The notes beneath the pieces were generated by a model. The model did not search any database. It worked only from the letters and a program-made list of their open reading frames with translations, and was not told the DNA's origin. From the NCBI GenBank assembly GCA_964639665.1, contig CAZXEU010000115.1:1-52057 (forward strand): DNA of 52,057 bases. Reading direction: 5' to 3'. The stretch comes from CAZXEU01 sp964639665 (GTDB taxonomy: Bacteria; Bacteroidota; Rhodothermia; Rhodothermales; Bin80). A program made the position numbers and the translations under genes. Positions 33,417 to 42,463 of this stretch are shown here, piece by piece (within the stretch, counting starts at the first letter, position 1; every line of letters begins with the position of its first letter).

Positions 33417-35216
33417 ATGCGAGTCTCCACACTATTTGGACAGACGCTGCGGGAAGCCCCGACCGAGGCCGACACCGCCTCCTACCAGATGCTCCTCCGC
33501 GCCGGCTACGTGCGCCAGCTCGCCGCCGGACTCTTTTCCTACTTGCCACTTGCACAGCGCTCACTGCGCAAGATCGAAGACATTCTCCGCCAGGAGATGG
33601 ACGCCATCGGCGGCCAGGAGATGTGCATGCCCGTAGTGCATCCCGCGGAGTTGTGGCAGCAAACAGGCCGGTGGTACCAGATCGGCGACACCATGGGGCG
33701 TCTGAAGGACCGCAAGGGACGCGACCTGGTGCTGGCCATGACGCACGAGGAGGTGGTAGCCGATTTGTGCCGCACGGAGGTGCGCTCGTACAGGCAGCTG
33801 CCCATGATGGTCTACCACATCCAGACCAAGTTTAGGGACGAGCCGCGGGCCCGAGGAGGGCTGGTGCGCACCCGGGAATTCGTCATGAAGGATTCCTATA
33901 CACTCGACCTGGACGAGGAGGGCCTGCAGCGGCAGTACGAGCGCCACTTTGACGCCTACCATCGCATTGGCGCCCGAGCGGGCCTGGAGCTGGTAGCCGT
34001 AGAGAGCGATGTGGGCATGATGGGAGGCAAGACTGCCCACGAGTTCATGTACATCAGCCCGACCGGGGAAGACTCTCTCGCCATTTGCGAAGAGACTGGC
34101 TATGCATCCAATCTGGAAGTAGCCTCGTTCCGCAAGCGTGCAGAGGACAACGGCTCGCCCGAGCCGCTTACCCGGGTCCATACGCCGAATACGGCCACTA
34201 TCGAGGCCGTGGCAAGCTACGTCGGCGTCGCACGCAGCCAGACTGCCAAGATGGTCTTCTTCATGGGCGATTTCGGGGAGGAAGTGCCGAAGCGGATCGT
34301 CATCGGCCTTGTGCGCGGCGACATGGAAGTGAATGTGACGCAGCTCACGTACCTGTCCGGAGCGCGGGAGCTCGGACCGGCGGAAGCGGAGGACATCGAG
34401 CGCACCGGCGCTTGCCCCGGCTTCGCCTCACCCCGCGGCATCAACAGAGAATTGGCCACGGTCGTAGCGGACGACCTGATTGCCGAGAGCACGAATCTCG
34501 TGGTCGGCGCCAACGAAAAGGACTACCACTTCACGGGGGCCAACTTCGGACGTGACTACACGGCAGATGTCGTGGGCCCTATCGCCCTGGCGTACGACGG
34601 CGCGCCCGATCCCATCGGCGGCAAGCCGCTCAGCGTTGTTCGCGGCATTGAGGTCGGCAACATTTTCCAGCTGGGGACGCGCTACAGCGATGCGCTCGGC
34701 GCCACGTACACGGATGAAAGCGGCGTGGACCACCCCATCGTCATGGGCTCCTACGGCATCGGCGTGGGCCGGCTGCTTGCGTGCGTGGCTCAGGAATACG
34801 CGGACGACTACGGGATGGACCTTCCCATCTCGGTGGCGCCGTTTCATGTAACGCTCATCGTTCTTTCCAGGAACGAGGGCGTCAGACAAACCGCAGAGGC
34901 ACTCTACCGCTCGCTCGAGGAGGCGGGAATAGAGGTGCTCTTCGACGACCGCGACGCCAGCCCGGGCGTCAAGTTTGCGGATGCGGACCTGCGAGGCATG
35001 CCGCTTCGCATTACGGTCTCGGAGCGTTCGCTCCGCCGCGGCGGCGTGGAGTTCGGGCGGCGCAGGGTTCGCAACCCCGAGATCATTGCGGTAGAGGATG
35101 CTCCCCGCCGCACCCGTGAAGCCGTAGACCAGCTTTTCGCCGACCTTGCCGAGCGAAAAGTCCCTACATGGCAGACAAGCTGCCACGCGGCATCTCCTGA
35201 GCCGCAAAGCGGATAA
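33417..35216 (+). CDS. proS: Prolyl-tRNA synthetase, bacterial type with editing insertion
   Basis: Charges tRNA-Pro. From ATG 33417 the protein has 599 residues (bacterial ProS about 570). Class II signatures: motif 1 region PLAQRSLRKIEDILRQEMDAIGGQE, motif 2 TKFRDEPRARGGLVRTREF with KDSYTLD following, and motif 3 GSYGIGVGRLLACV. The YbaK-like editing insertion occupies about 225-390, including the VVGANEKDYHFTG segment. An anticodon-binding domain ends the protein. The last 20 or so residues (WQTSCHAASPEPQSG) run antisense into the end of thrS and are likely unconserved. A longer 5' extension is rejected because VSTLFGQTLREAP is the usual N-terminus. Confidence 0.96.
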   Translation: MRVSTLFGQTLREAPTEADTASYQMLLRAGYVRQLAAGLFSYLPLAQRSLRKIEDILRQEMDAIGGQEMCMPVVHPAELWQQTGRWYQIGDTMGRLKDRKGRDLVLAMTHEEVVADLCRTEVRSYRQLPMMVYHIQTKFRDEPRARGGLVRTREFVMKDSYTLDLDEEGLQRQYERHFDAYHRIGARAGLELVAVESDVGMMGGKTAHEFMYISPTGEDSLAICEETGYASNLEVASFRKRAEDNGSPEPLTRVHTPNTATIEAVASYVGVARSQTAKMVFFMGDFGEEVPKRIVIGLVRGDMEVNVTQLTYLSGARELGPAEAEDIERTGACPGFASPRGINRELATVVADDLIAESTNLVVGANEKDYHFTGANFGRDYTADVVGPIALAYDGAPDPIGGKPLSVVRGIEVGNIFQLGTRYSDALGATYTDESGVDHPIVMGSYGIGVGRLLACVAQEYADDYGMDLPISVAPFHVTLIVLSRNEGVRQTAEALYRSLEEAGIEVLFDDRDASPGVKFADADLRGMPLRITVSERSLRRGGVEFGRRRVRNPEIIAVEDAPRRTREAVDQLFADLAERKVPTWQTSCHAASPEPQSG

Positions 35217-36957
35217 AGGCCTCCACGGACATCGCACCGCGGTTCTCTCCGCTTCGCAACCTGAGTGCGATGGTTTTGCCTTCCTTTTCGCGGTCGCCGA
35301 TGACCAGCATGTAGGGCACCTTGGCGAGCTGGGCCTCCCGGATCTTGTAGCCCACCTTCTCGGATCGGTCATCGAGATGCGTGCGAAGCCCGGCTGCCCG
35401 CAATTCGTCCCGGACGGCGCGCGCATACGCCACGTGTGACTCCCCAATCGGCATCAGGCGCACCTGCTCCGGTGCCAGCCACGCCGGAAAGGCACCCCCG
35501 CAGTGCTCGATAAGAACGCCTATAAACCGTTCGAGAGAGCCGAACGGAGCGCGGTGAATCATTGCCGGACGGTGGCGCAGATCGTCTGCCCCAACATACG
35601 TCAAGTCAAACCGCTCGGGAAGGTTGTAGTCCAGCTGAACCGTCCCGAGCTGCCACTCTCGTCCCAACGCATCGCGAACCATGAAGTCCATCTTGGGACC
35701 GTAGAAAGCGGCCTCCCCGATGGCCTCATGCACATTGAGATCCATCTCCTGCGCAATGGCGCGCATGGATGCCTCCGCCTCGTCCCAGATCGAGGCCTCA
35801 CCCGCGTACTTCCCTGCGATTGACGGATCCCGCAGCGAAAGCTGCACGCGGAATTCCTCAAAACCCAGGGTGCCGAGAACACTTAGCGCCAGATCCACGG
35901 CATCGGCGATTTCGTCCTTTACCTGGTCGTGCCTGCAAAAGATGTGCGCGTCATCCACGGTGAAACCGCGCACACGTGTCAGGCCACCCAGCTCGCCCGT
36001 TTGCTCGTACCTGTATACCTGCCCGAACTCAGCCAGGCGCACGGGGAGTTCGCGATAGCTGCGGCGCCGATCCGCGTAAATCTGGATGTGGTGCGGGCAG
36101 TTCATGGGACGAAGCAGGTAGCCATCATCCTCGTCCACCTGCATCGGCGGAAACTGGCTTTCACTGTAGTAGGGATAGTGCCCGCTGGTCCGGTACAATT
36201 CCAGTCGTCCGAGGTGCGGCGTGATCACCGGCTGGTAACCGCGCCTGAGCTGCTCACGCTTCAGGAACGCCTCAAGCGTATCCCGAAGGACGGCCCCTTT
36301 CGGCAGCCAGAGCGGCAGCCCCGGCCCCACACTGTTGCTGAAAGTGAAGAGTTCCAGCTGCCTGCCCAGCCGGCGGTGGTCCCGGGCCCGCGCCAGCTCC
36401 AACCGCTTGAGGTAGGCGTCAAGGTCGGTCCGGTTGCGCCAGGCGGTACCGTAAATGCGCGTAAGCTGGGGCCGCGCGGCATCGCCGCGCCAATACGCTC
36501 CGGCTACGGTGAGCAGCTTGAGGGCATTGGCCTTGATGTAGCCGGTATGCGGCACGTGCGGTCCGCGGCACAGGTCGACAAAAGTGTCATGCTGGTAGAC
36601 CGTGAGCGGCGCCTCCCTTTCTCCTACAATCTCGTCAATCAACTCCAGCTTGTACGGGTTGTCACGAAACAGGTCGCGCGCCTCTTCCGCTGTCACCTCG
36701 CGCACGGTGAAGGGATGGCGCCCCTTGGCGATTTCGCGCATGCGGGACTCTATCCACGCCAGATCATCCTCGCGCGGCGGATTCGGCATGTCGAAGTCGT
36801 AATAGAACCGGTCCTCAATGGGCGGTCCAATGGTAGGCTTCGCATCGGGGAACCGCTCCAGCACGGCCTGCGCCATGACATGCGCCGCGCTGTGGCGGAT
36901 CCTGTATAACTGCGGGTCGTACCCGTCCGGAATCAGGGTGCCGGAGTGGTTCTGCAT
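35164..36957 (-). CDS. thrS: Threonyl-tRNA synthetase lacking the TGS domain
   Basis: Charges tRNA-Thr. From ATG 36957 the protein has 597 residues, versus about 640 in E. coli. It opens almost directly in the editing domain: HSAAHVMAQAV at residues 22-32 and FYYDFD; the N-terminal TGS domain (about 60 residues) is missing. HDTFVDLCRGPHVPHTGYIK belongs to the editing half. Catalytic core: LRPMNCPHHIQIY, motif 2 GQVYRYEQTGELGGLTRVRGF, and zinc ligands Cys and His residues in that region. The C-terminal anticodon domain ends RFAAQEMPRGS. Convergent with proS, with the last 53 bp overlapping. Confidence 0.96.
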   Translation of the reverse strand: MQNHSGTLIPDGYDPQLYRIRHSAAHVMAQAVLERFPDAKPTIGPPIEDRFYYDFDMPNPPREDDLAWIESRMREIAKGRHPFTVREVTAEEARDLFRDNPYKLELIDEIVGEREAPLTVYQHDTFVDLCRGPHVPHTGYIKANALKLLTVAGAYWRGDAARPQLTRIYGTAWRNRTDLDAYLKRLELARARDHRRLGRQLELFTFSNSVGPGLPLWLPKGAVLRDTLEAFLKREQLRRGYQPVITPHLGRLELYRTSGHYPYYSESQFPPMQVDEDDGYLLRPMNCPHHIQIYADRRRSYRELPVRLAEFGQVYRYEQTGELGGLTRVRGFTVDDAHIFCRHDQVKDEIADAVDLALSVLGTLGFEEFRVQLSLRDPSIAGKYAGEASIWDEAEASMRAIAQEMDLNVHEAIGEAAFYGPKMDFMVRDALGREWQLGTVQLDYNLPERFDLTYVGADDLRHRPAMIHRAPFGSLERFIGVLIEHCGGAFPAWLAPEQVRLMPIGESHVAYARAVRDELRAAGLRTHLDDRSEKVGYKIREAQLAKVPYMLVIGDREKEGKTIALRLRSGENRGAMSVEAFIRFAAQEMPRGSLSAM

Positions 36958-37042
36958 GCGCTTGACGGTTCTGAAAAACGGCCCCCAAAGACTACTTGCC
37001 GGCACCCGTGTTCCAGCCGGATGCCGCGTCCCGTGGAAGGCC

Positions 37043-39097
37043 GTGTCCCCATTGCGAGCAATTGCGGCTCTATGTGTAGTGCTTGCCGGCCCTGCGGTCT
37101 ACGCACAGGAAGCGCCGTTTACGCTGGAGATGGTGATGAGCGCGCCCTTTCCCACCGACCTGACCGGCAGAAATGGTTCGTTTGCCTGGGTGGTAAACGA
37201 GCAAGGCGTTCGCAATATCCATATCGCCACGGCACCGGAATATGCGGCGCGCCAGGCGACGGCTTACACGGACGACGACGGGCAACCGCTGGGCGGCCTC
37301 GTCTTCAATGCATCCGGAGACACCCTGGTGTACGTCCGCGGGGGCGCGCCTAATCGGCTTGGCGAATACCCGAACCCGACGAGCGATCCTCGCGGCGCAG
37401 AGCGATCCATCTGGCGCGTGGCCGGAGATGCGCCAGTGAGGCTGGCCGAGGGCAGCAGCCCGGTACTTCATTCCGGCACGGTGGCCTTCCTGCACGATGG
37501 GGACGTATACACCACGAGCCTGTCCGGCAGCGCTGAGCCGGAAAGGCTGTTTTCCGCGCGAGGCACAATAGGCTCGCTCCGATTCTCGCCCGATGGCAAC
37601 CATCTGGCCTTCGTCAGCCGGCGCGGCACGCACAGCTTCGTCGGCGTATTTGACATTCGTGCAGGGACACTTCGGTACCTGGCGCCCAGCACGGATCGGG
37701 ACAGCAATCCTGTCTGGTCGCCGGACGGGGCGCGGCTCGCGTTCCTGCGTCTGCCTGCCGACTCGAGACAGACGCTATTTCGACCCGTGCTGGAGGGTGA
37801 GCCCTGGTCCATTGTGGTGACCGATGTGGCATCCGGCTCCTGGCGCACCATTTGGCGGGCCGACGAAGGGCCCGGAAGCGCCTATCGCGGCGTCTCCGCG
37901 TCCAGCCAGCTACTGTGGGCAGAAGGTGACCGCATTGTTTTTCCATGGGAGAAGGACGGCTGGACCCACCTGTACAGCGTATCGGCAGCAGGCGGCGGCG
38001 CCTTGCAGCTTACCACGGGCCAGTTTGAGGTCGAGCAGGTAACGCTGTCCTCCGATCGCGCGTCCGTCATCTACAGCTCAAATCAGGACGATGCGCACCG
38101 GCGCCACCTGTGGCGCGTGCCGACTACAGGCGGCATGCCGGAGGCCCTTACCTCGGGAGACGGCATCGAGTGGTCTCCCGTCGCCAACGCGCGGGACATG
38201 GCCTTTATTGGCGCAGGCGCAAGAGACCCGGCCCGCGTAATCCTGCACGCGCAGGAGCCGGTGTATCTCATGCCGCGCCCGGAATTTCCCTCGGCCTCGC
38301 TCGTTGTGCCGACGTCCGTGGACGTTACGGCCGCCGACGGACTGGTTGTGCCGGCACAGCTCTTTCTGCCAGCCGATCTCAGGGCCGGCGAGCGGCGCCC
38401 CGCAGTAATATTCTTCCACGGCGGCTCCCGGCGCCAGATGCTGCTCGGCTGGCACTACAGCGGATACTACAACAAGGCCTATGCCATGAACCAGTTCATG
38501 GCCGCGCTCGGATTTGTCGTGCTTTCCGTCAACTACCGCAGCGGCATTGGATACGGCATGCACTTTCGCGAAGCGCCCAACTATGGCAGCTCCGGAGGGT
38601 CCGAGTTCTTTGATGTCCTCGGAGCCGGCCTGTACCTCAAGAACCGGCCGGACGTGGCCCCCGACCGGATCGGGCTCTGGGGTGGTTCATACGGAGGCTA
38701 CCTGACGGCACTGGGCCTGGCGCGTGCCTCCGACCTCTTTGCTGCCGGGGTCGATATTCACGGCGTGCATGACTGGAATCTGGGCATACGGAATTTCGAT
38801 CCAGGCTACGAGCCGCTGGCCGTCCCTGAAGAAGCCCGCACGGCTTTCGAGGCCTCCCCCATGGCACATGTGGACACCTGGCGGTCTCCTGTGCTGGTCA
38901 TCCACGGAGATGATGATCGGAACGTCGCCTTCAAGGAGACAGTCCTCCTGGTCGAAGCGCTCCGTGCGCGCGATGTGCACGTCGAGCAACTGGTGTTTCC
39001 GGATGAAGTCCACGGCTTCCTTACACACCGCAGGTGGATAGAGGCTTACGGCGCAGCCGCCGACTTCTTTCTGAGAATGCTGCTCGAGGGGCCATGA
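37043..39097 (+). CDS. Exported S9-family (prolyl oligopeptidase type) peptidase
   Basis: Serine peptidase with an N-terminal beta-propeller (WD40-like, blades such as GSLRFSPDGNHLAFVSRRG and NPVWSPDGARLAFLRLP) and a C-terminal alpha/beta hydrolase. The triad is visible: Ser in GLWGGSYGGYLTA, Asp in VIHGDDDRNV, His in DEVHGFLTH. The start is uncertain: GTG 37043 gives 684 residues beginning with a clean signal peptide (SPLRAIAALCVVLAGPAVYAQ); ATG 36956 would add 29 residues. It faces thrS divergently across about 85 bp. The next gene overlaps its stop by four bases. Confidence 0.9.
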   Translation: MSPLRAIAALCVVLAGPAVYAQEAPFTLEMVMSAPFPTDLTGRNGSFAWVVNEQGVRNIHIATAPEYAARQATAYTDDDGQPLGGLVFNASGDTLVYVRGGAPNRLGEYPNPTSDPRGAERSIWRVAGDAPVRLAEGSSPVLHSGTVAFLHDGDVYTTSLSGSAEPERLFSARGTIGSLRFSPDGNHLAFVSRRGTHSFVGVFDIRAGTLRYLAPSTDRDSNPVWSPDGARLAFLRLPADSRQTLFRPVLEGEPWSIVVTDVASGSWRTIWRADEGPGSAYRGVSASSQLLWAEGDRIVFPWEKDGWTHLYSVSAAGGGALQLTTGQFEVEQVTLSSDRASVIYSSNQDDAHRRHLWRVPTTGGMPEALTSGDGIEWSPVANARDMAFIGAGARDPARVILHAQEPVYLMPRPEFPSASLVVPTSVDVTAADGLVVPAQLFLPADLRAGERRPAVIFFHGGSRRQMLLGWHYSGYYNKAYAMNQFMAALGFVVLSVNYRSGIGYGMHFREAPNYGSSGGSEFFDVLGAGLYLKNRPDVAPDRIGLWGGSYGGYLTALGLARASDLFAAGVDIHGVHDWNLGIRNFDPGYEPLAVPEEARTAFEASPMAHVDTWRSPVLVIHGDDDRNVAFKETVLLVEALRARDVHVEQLVFPDEVHGFLTHRRWIEAYGAAADFFLRMLLEGP

Positions 39098-39798
39098 CCG
39101 CCGATACGGTACGGCAGCATCTCGCGACGCGGGAAGATCCCGAACGGGCTGCCTTCCTGCAGGGCTTCTTCAAGACCGGCAAGGGAGAGTACGGGGAAGG
39201 CGACCTGTTCCGGGGCATCCGCGTGCCCGAGCTTCGCAGGATCGCCGCGCGGTACAAGGCGCTGCCGCTCGATGAGACGCTGCTCCTGCTGCAGTCCCCG
39301 ATGCACGAGGACCGCTTCGTAGCCCTTGCCATTCTCGTGCACGCATTCCAGCGCGGAAGTGAGCACAGGAAGCGGGAGATCTACGCAGCCTATCTGGGCC
39401 ACACGCGCTGGATAAACAACTGGGACCTCGTCGACGCGTCGGCGCACAAGATTGTGGGGCCGTATCTGTTGGACAAGGACCGAAGCGTGCTCACTGAGCT
39501 CGCGGCATCCGACAACCTGTGGGAGCGGCGCATTGCCATAATGGCCACGCTGCATTTCATTAAGGCAGGAGATTTTGCAGTTACGCTAAGCCTCGCGCAG
39601 ACGCTGCTTCAGGATGCCGAACCGCTCATTCACAAGGCCGTCGGATGGATGCTGAGAGAGCTTGGCAAAAGGGACCGGGCGCTGGAAGAGCGCTTCCTGC
39701 GGGAGCACTACCGCGACATGCCCCGCACGATGCTTCGATACGCCATTGAACGCTTTGAAAAGACGCGAAGAAAGGCGTATCTCGAAGGAGCCATCTAG
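39094..39798 (+). CDS. AlkD-like DNA alkylation repair protein
   Basis: 234 residues made of HEAT-like helical repeats, the family that in AlkD removes bulky alkylated bases by base excision without flipping. Recognised stretches: FFKTGKGEYGEGDLFRGIRVPELRR (near residue 30), INNWDLVDASAHKIVGPYL, WERRIAIMATLHFIKAGDF and KAVGWMLRELGKRD. ATG 39094 overlaps the S9 peptidase TGA (ATGA), so translation is coupled. Activity on DNA is inferred from family. Confidence 0.92.
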   Translation: MTADTVRQHLATREDPERAAFLQGFFKTGKGEYGEGDLFRGIRVPELRRIAARYKALPLDETLLLLQSPMHEDRFVALAILVHAFQRGSEHRKREIYAAYLGHTRWINNWDLVDASAHKIVGPYLLDKDRSVLTELAASDNLWERRIAIMATLHFIKAGDFAVTLSLAQTLLQDAEPLIHKAVGWMLRELGKRDRALEERFLREHYRDMPRTMLRYAIERFEKTRRKAYLEGAI

Positions 39799-40743
39799 AT
39801 GAGGCGGCTGTACTGTGAAGTGCTTTCTGCCGAGGCGCGCATCCGGCCCTACGTTCGGGAAACGCCGCTTATTCGGACACGCCCGCTCGGGCACTCCACC
39901 TTTCTCAAGCTGGAGAATCTGCAAGTCACGGGCTCCTTCAAGGCGCGCGGCGCCTTCAACAGGCTCTTGCTACTGAGCGACCAGGAACGGACGCGCGGCG
40001 TCCTGGCCGCATCAACAGGCAACCACGGGCTCGCGGTAGCCCACGCGCTTGAAGTCCTCGGCCTCGTCGGAACGATCTATCTGCCGGAAACGACGGATCC
40101 CGGCAAGCTCGCCCGCCTTCGGCAGTGCGCCGCGCCGCTACACCTTACAGGCCGGGACGGCGTGGAAGCCGAGCTGGCGGCACGGCGGGATGCGCAGGCC
40201 TATGGCCGCGTGTTCATATCTCCCTACAACGATCCGGCAATTGTCGGCGGCCAGGGCACAGTGGCTGTCGAGACGCTGCGCCAGAACCAGGATCTGGATG
40301 CCCTCCTGGTGGCGGTGGGAGGAGGGGGACTGATTGGCGGCATCGCCGCCTATGCGAAGGCTGCACGCCCCGGCATTCGCATTATCGGCTGCTCGCCGGC
40401 GGCGTCCGCGGTCATGCATGCCTCTGTGGCGGCCGGTCGCATAGTGTCGCCGCCGGTTCTGCCGACGCTGGCGGATGGAACCGCCGGAGGAATCGAAGAA
40501 GACGCCATTACCTTTCCGCTTTGCCGAGACCTTGTAGATGACTGGTTTGTGGCATCGGAGCCGGCCATTCGGGACGCGATGCGGTATCTTTACCGGAAGG
40601 AGCGTCTCGTGGTGGAGGGGGCCGCCGCCGTGGCGGTTGCGGTGCTGCTGCAGAATGCTGAGTATTTCAGGCAGCTGCGAGTGGCCGTGGTCATCTGCGG
40701 AGGCAATGTGGACATGGAACGCTTCCGAACCGTCGTGAACTGA
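39799..40743 (+). CDS. PLP-dependent serine/threonine dehydratase-like enzyme
   Basis: 314 residues, fold type II PLP enzyme of the threonine dehydratase/serine racemase group. Schiff-base Lys48 lies in TGSFKARGAFN; STGNHGLAVA and GGGGLIGGIAAYAKA bind PLP and phosphate. No C-terminal ACT regulatory domain is present, so it is of the catabolic or racemase type. ATG follows the AlkD gene stop directly. In the family, beta-elimination yields 2-aminoacrylate or 2-aminocrotonate, which hydrolyse to keto acids; a RidA-like gene is next. Confidence 0.9.
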   Translation: MRRLYCEVLSAEARIRPYVRETPLIRTRPLGHSTFLKLENLQVTGSFKARGAFNRLLLLSDQERTRGVLAASTGNHGLAVAHALEVLGLVGTIYLPETTDPGKLARLRQCAAPLHLTGRDGVEAELAARRDAQAYGRVFISPYNDPAIVGGQGTVAVETLRQNQDLDALLVAVGGGGLIGGIAAYAKAARPGIRIIGCSPAASAVMHASVAAGRIVSPPVLPTLADGTAGGIEEDAITFPLCRDLVDDWFVASEPAIRDAMRYLYRKERLVVEGAAAVAVAVLLQNAEYFRQLRVAVVICGGNVDMERFRTVVN

Positions 40744-40755
40744 CCAATTGCACTC

Positions 40756-41283
40756 ATGCGCATCGCCCTATTGCTCTTCCTGCTGGTCACCGGCTGTGCA
40801 GAAACCCCCGATAACGCATTCGATCCAGAGGCACGCCTGGTGGAGCTCGGCATAACGCTGCCCACGCCGCCTGCTCCCGTTGCCAATTACGTTCGGAGCG
40901 TCCACGCGGACGACTTCGTCTTTCTTGCCGGCCACGGCCCGCTGCAGGATGACGGCACCTACGTGACGGGCAAGGTGGGCCGCGACCTGACATTGGAAGA
41001 AGGCTACGAGGCAGCGCGGCTGACCGGCATTGCGCTTCTGGCTTCGCTGAAAGCGGAGGTAGGAGACCTCAGAAGGGTCGAGCGTATTGTGAAGGCCGTC
41101 GGTATGGTAAACGCCACAGACGACTTCACCGAGCAACCGAACGTCATCAACGGCTTTTCGGATCTCATGGTCGAAGTTTTCGGGGATCGGGGTCGCCACG
41201 CCCGCTCGGCCGTCGGCATGGCGTCGCTTCCTATCGGTATAGCAGTTGAGATCGAGATGGTTGTCCAAATCCGCAACCGGTAA
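40756..41283 (+). CDS. RidA-family lipoprotein
   Basis: 175 residues: lipoprotein signal ending LLVTGC (Cys14), then a RidA/YjgF domain opening LPTPPAPVANYVRSV and LAGHGPLQDDGTYVTGKVG. The late arginine in ARSAVGMASLP, with VEIEMVVQIR following, matches the catalytic Arg of RidA proteins, which hydrolyse reactive enamine/imine intermediates. Being lipid-anchored outside the cytoplasm is unusual for RidA. It follows a dehydratase-like gene by 12 bp, which makes the pairing chemically sensible. Confidence 0.85.
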   Translation: MRIALLLFLLVTGCAETPDNAFDPEARLVELGITLPTPPAPVANYVRSVHADDFVFLAGHGPLQDDGTYVTGKVGRDLTLEEGYEAARLTGIALLASLKAEVGDLRRVERIVKAVGMVNATDDFTEQPNVINGFSDLMVEVFGDRGRHARSAVGMASLPIGIAVEIEMVVQIRNR

Positions 41284-41293
41284 CCAACCTGTC

Positions 41294-42427
41294 ATGAAAG
41301 ACACCCTGACCATCATCGTTACCGCACTGCTTGTCGCATCGTGCGGACAGGAGCCGACCGAATCCGCTTTCGTCACCGTGCTTGGCTCGGACACGCTTGC
41401 TGTCGAATTGTTTAGCCATTCGCCCGAGCTGACCGAGGCCCGGGTCGTCCTGCGGACCCCTACGACACGCCTGTACGAATACAGGCTCGAGACCACGAGC
41501 GCTGGTCACTTGGTGCGCTATGAAGAAACGGTCTTTGATCCTCCAGGGGCTGCAGAATCCTCCGGACATGAGACGGTCACACTGGAAGGGGACAGCCTGG
41601 TCATGGAGGCCGAAGGCGAGGCGCCCGAGAAAACAAGCGGCCACGGCGGTGTGCTACCCTTCATCGACATGGTCCATTGGCCTTTCGAGCTCGCCCTGAT
41701 GCGCGCACACGCAACCGGCAGCGACAGCGTGGTTCAGGACCTTCTTTCCGGCTCCAGTGTCAGGCCTTTTATCATCCGGCGGCTCGCAGCGGACTCGATG
41801 ACAATCCAGCATCCTACGCGAGGCATCATGGGCGTGCACACGGACGCAGCCGGACACATTCTCCTGCTGGATGCAGCGGCCACGACACGCAAGCTGCGCG
41901 TCGTGCGCACAGCGGGGCTTGACGTGGATGCCATAGCCGAGCGCTTTGCTGCCCAGGACCGTGCAGGCCGGTCGTTTGGTGCACTCTCGGGGCGCGGTGC
42001 CGCCGAATCCCAGATCCACGGAGCGGCCATTTCCGTGGATTACGGCACACCGAGCAAGCGCGGTCGCGTCATCTTCGGAGGCATCGTGCCTTATGGAGAA
42101 AGATGGAGAACCGGAGCCAACAGGGCCACGCACTTTGCTACAGATCGCGACCTGGGCTTCGAGGCGCTGACGGTGCCAGCCGGCGAATATACCCTCTCCA
42201 TGATACCGCAGCCTGATTCGAGCTTGCTCATCATCAATACGCAGACCGGACAGGGTGGCACAACCTATAACCGGGAGCTGGATCTTGGAAGGGTACCTCT
42301 GGAAAGAAGTGCCCTCACTGAACCCGTCGAGGTGTTCCGTATTTCGGTCGAGGAAACGGATTCTGGCGGAAGAATTCACTTTGACTGGGACACAACGCGC
42401 TTGAGTGCTGCCTTTGCAGTGCGGTAG
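41294..42427 (+). CDS. DUF2911 family lipoprotein
   Basis: From ATG 41294 the protein has 377 residues, with lipoprotein signal ending LLVASC (Cys17). The C-terminal third is the DUF2911 domain: ISVDYGTPSKRGRVIFGGIVPYGERWRTGAN, VPAGEYTLSMIP and INTQTGQGGTTYN. DUF2911 proteins are found in Bacteroidota and related phyla and have no established function. The N-terminal part (about 25-255) has beta-rich, Thr-rich sequence that I do not recognise. It ends the plus-strand run from the S9 gene and is followed by a hairpin. Confidence 0.85.
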   Translation: MKDTLTIIVTALLVASCGQEPTESAFVTVLGSDTLAVELFSHSPELTEARVVLRTPTTRLYEYRLETTSAGHLVRYEETVFDPPGAAESSGHETVTLEGDSLVMEAEGEAPEKTSGHGGVLPFIDMVHWPFELALMRAHATGSDSVVQDLLSGSSVRPFIIRRLAADSMTIQHPTRGIMGVHTDAAGHILLLDAAATTRKLRVVRTAGLDVDAIAERFAAQDRAGRSFGALSGRGAAESQIHGAAISVDYGTPSKRGRVIFGGIVPYGERWRTGANRATHFATDRDLGFEALTVPAGEYTLSMIPQPDSSLLIINTQTGQGGTTYNRELDLGRVPLERSALTEPVEVFRISVEETDSGGRIHFDWDTTRLSAAFAVR

Positions 42428-42463
42428 CAGGTGCCGGCAAGCCTGTAGCCGAGCTGCACCTGC
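42427..42463 (+). terminator. GC-rich hairpin after the DUF2911 gene
   Basis: Arms GCAGGTGC (42427-42434) and GCACCTGC (42456-42463), with an inner CGGC/GCCG pairing (42435-42438, 42448-42451). It begins within the stop codon. There is no T-tract, so it is either a weak terminator or a 3' end stabiliser. Confidence 0.45.
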
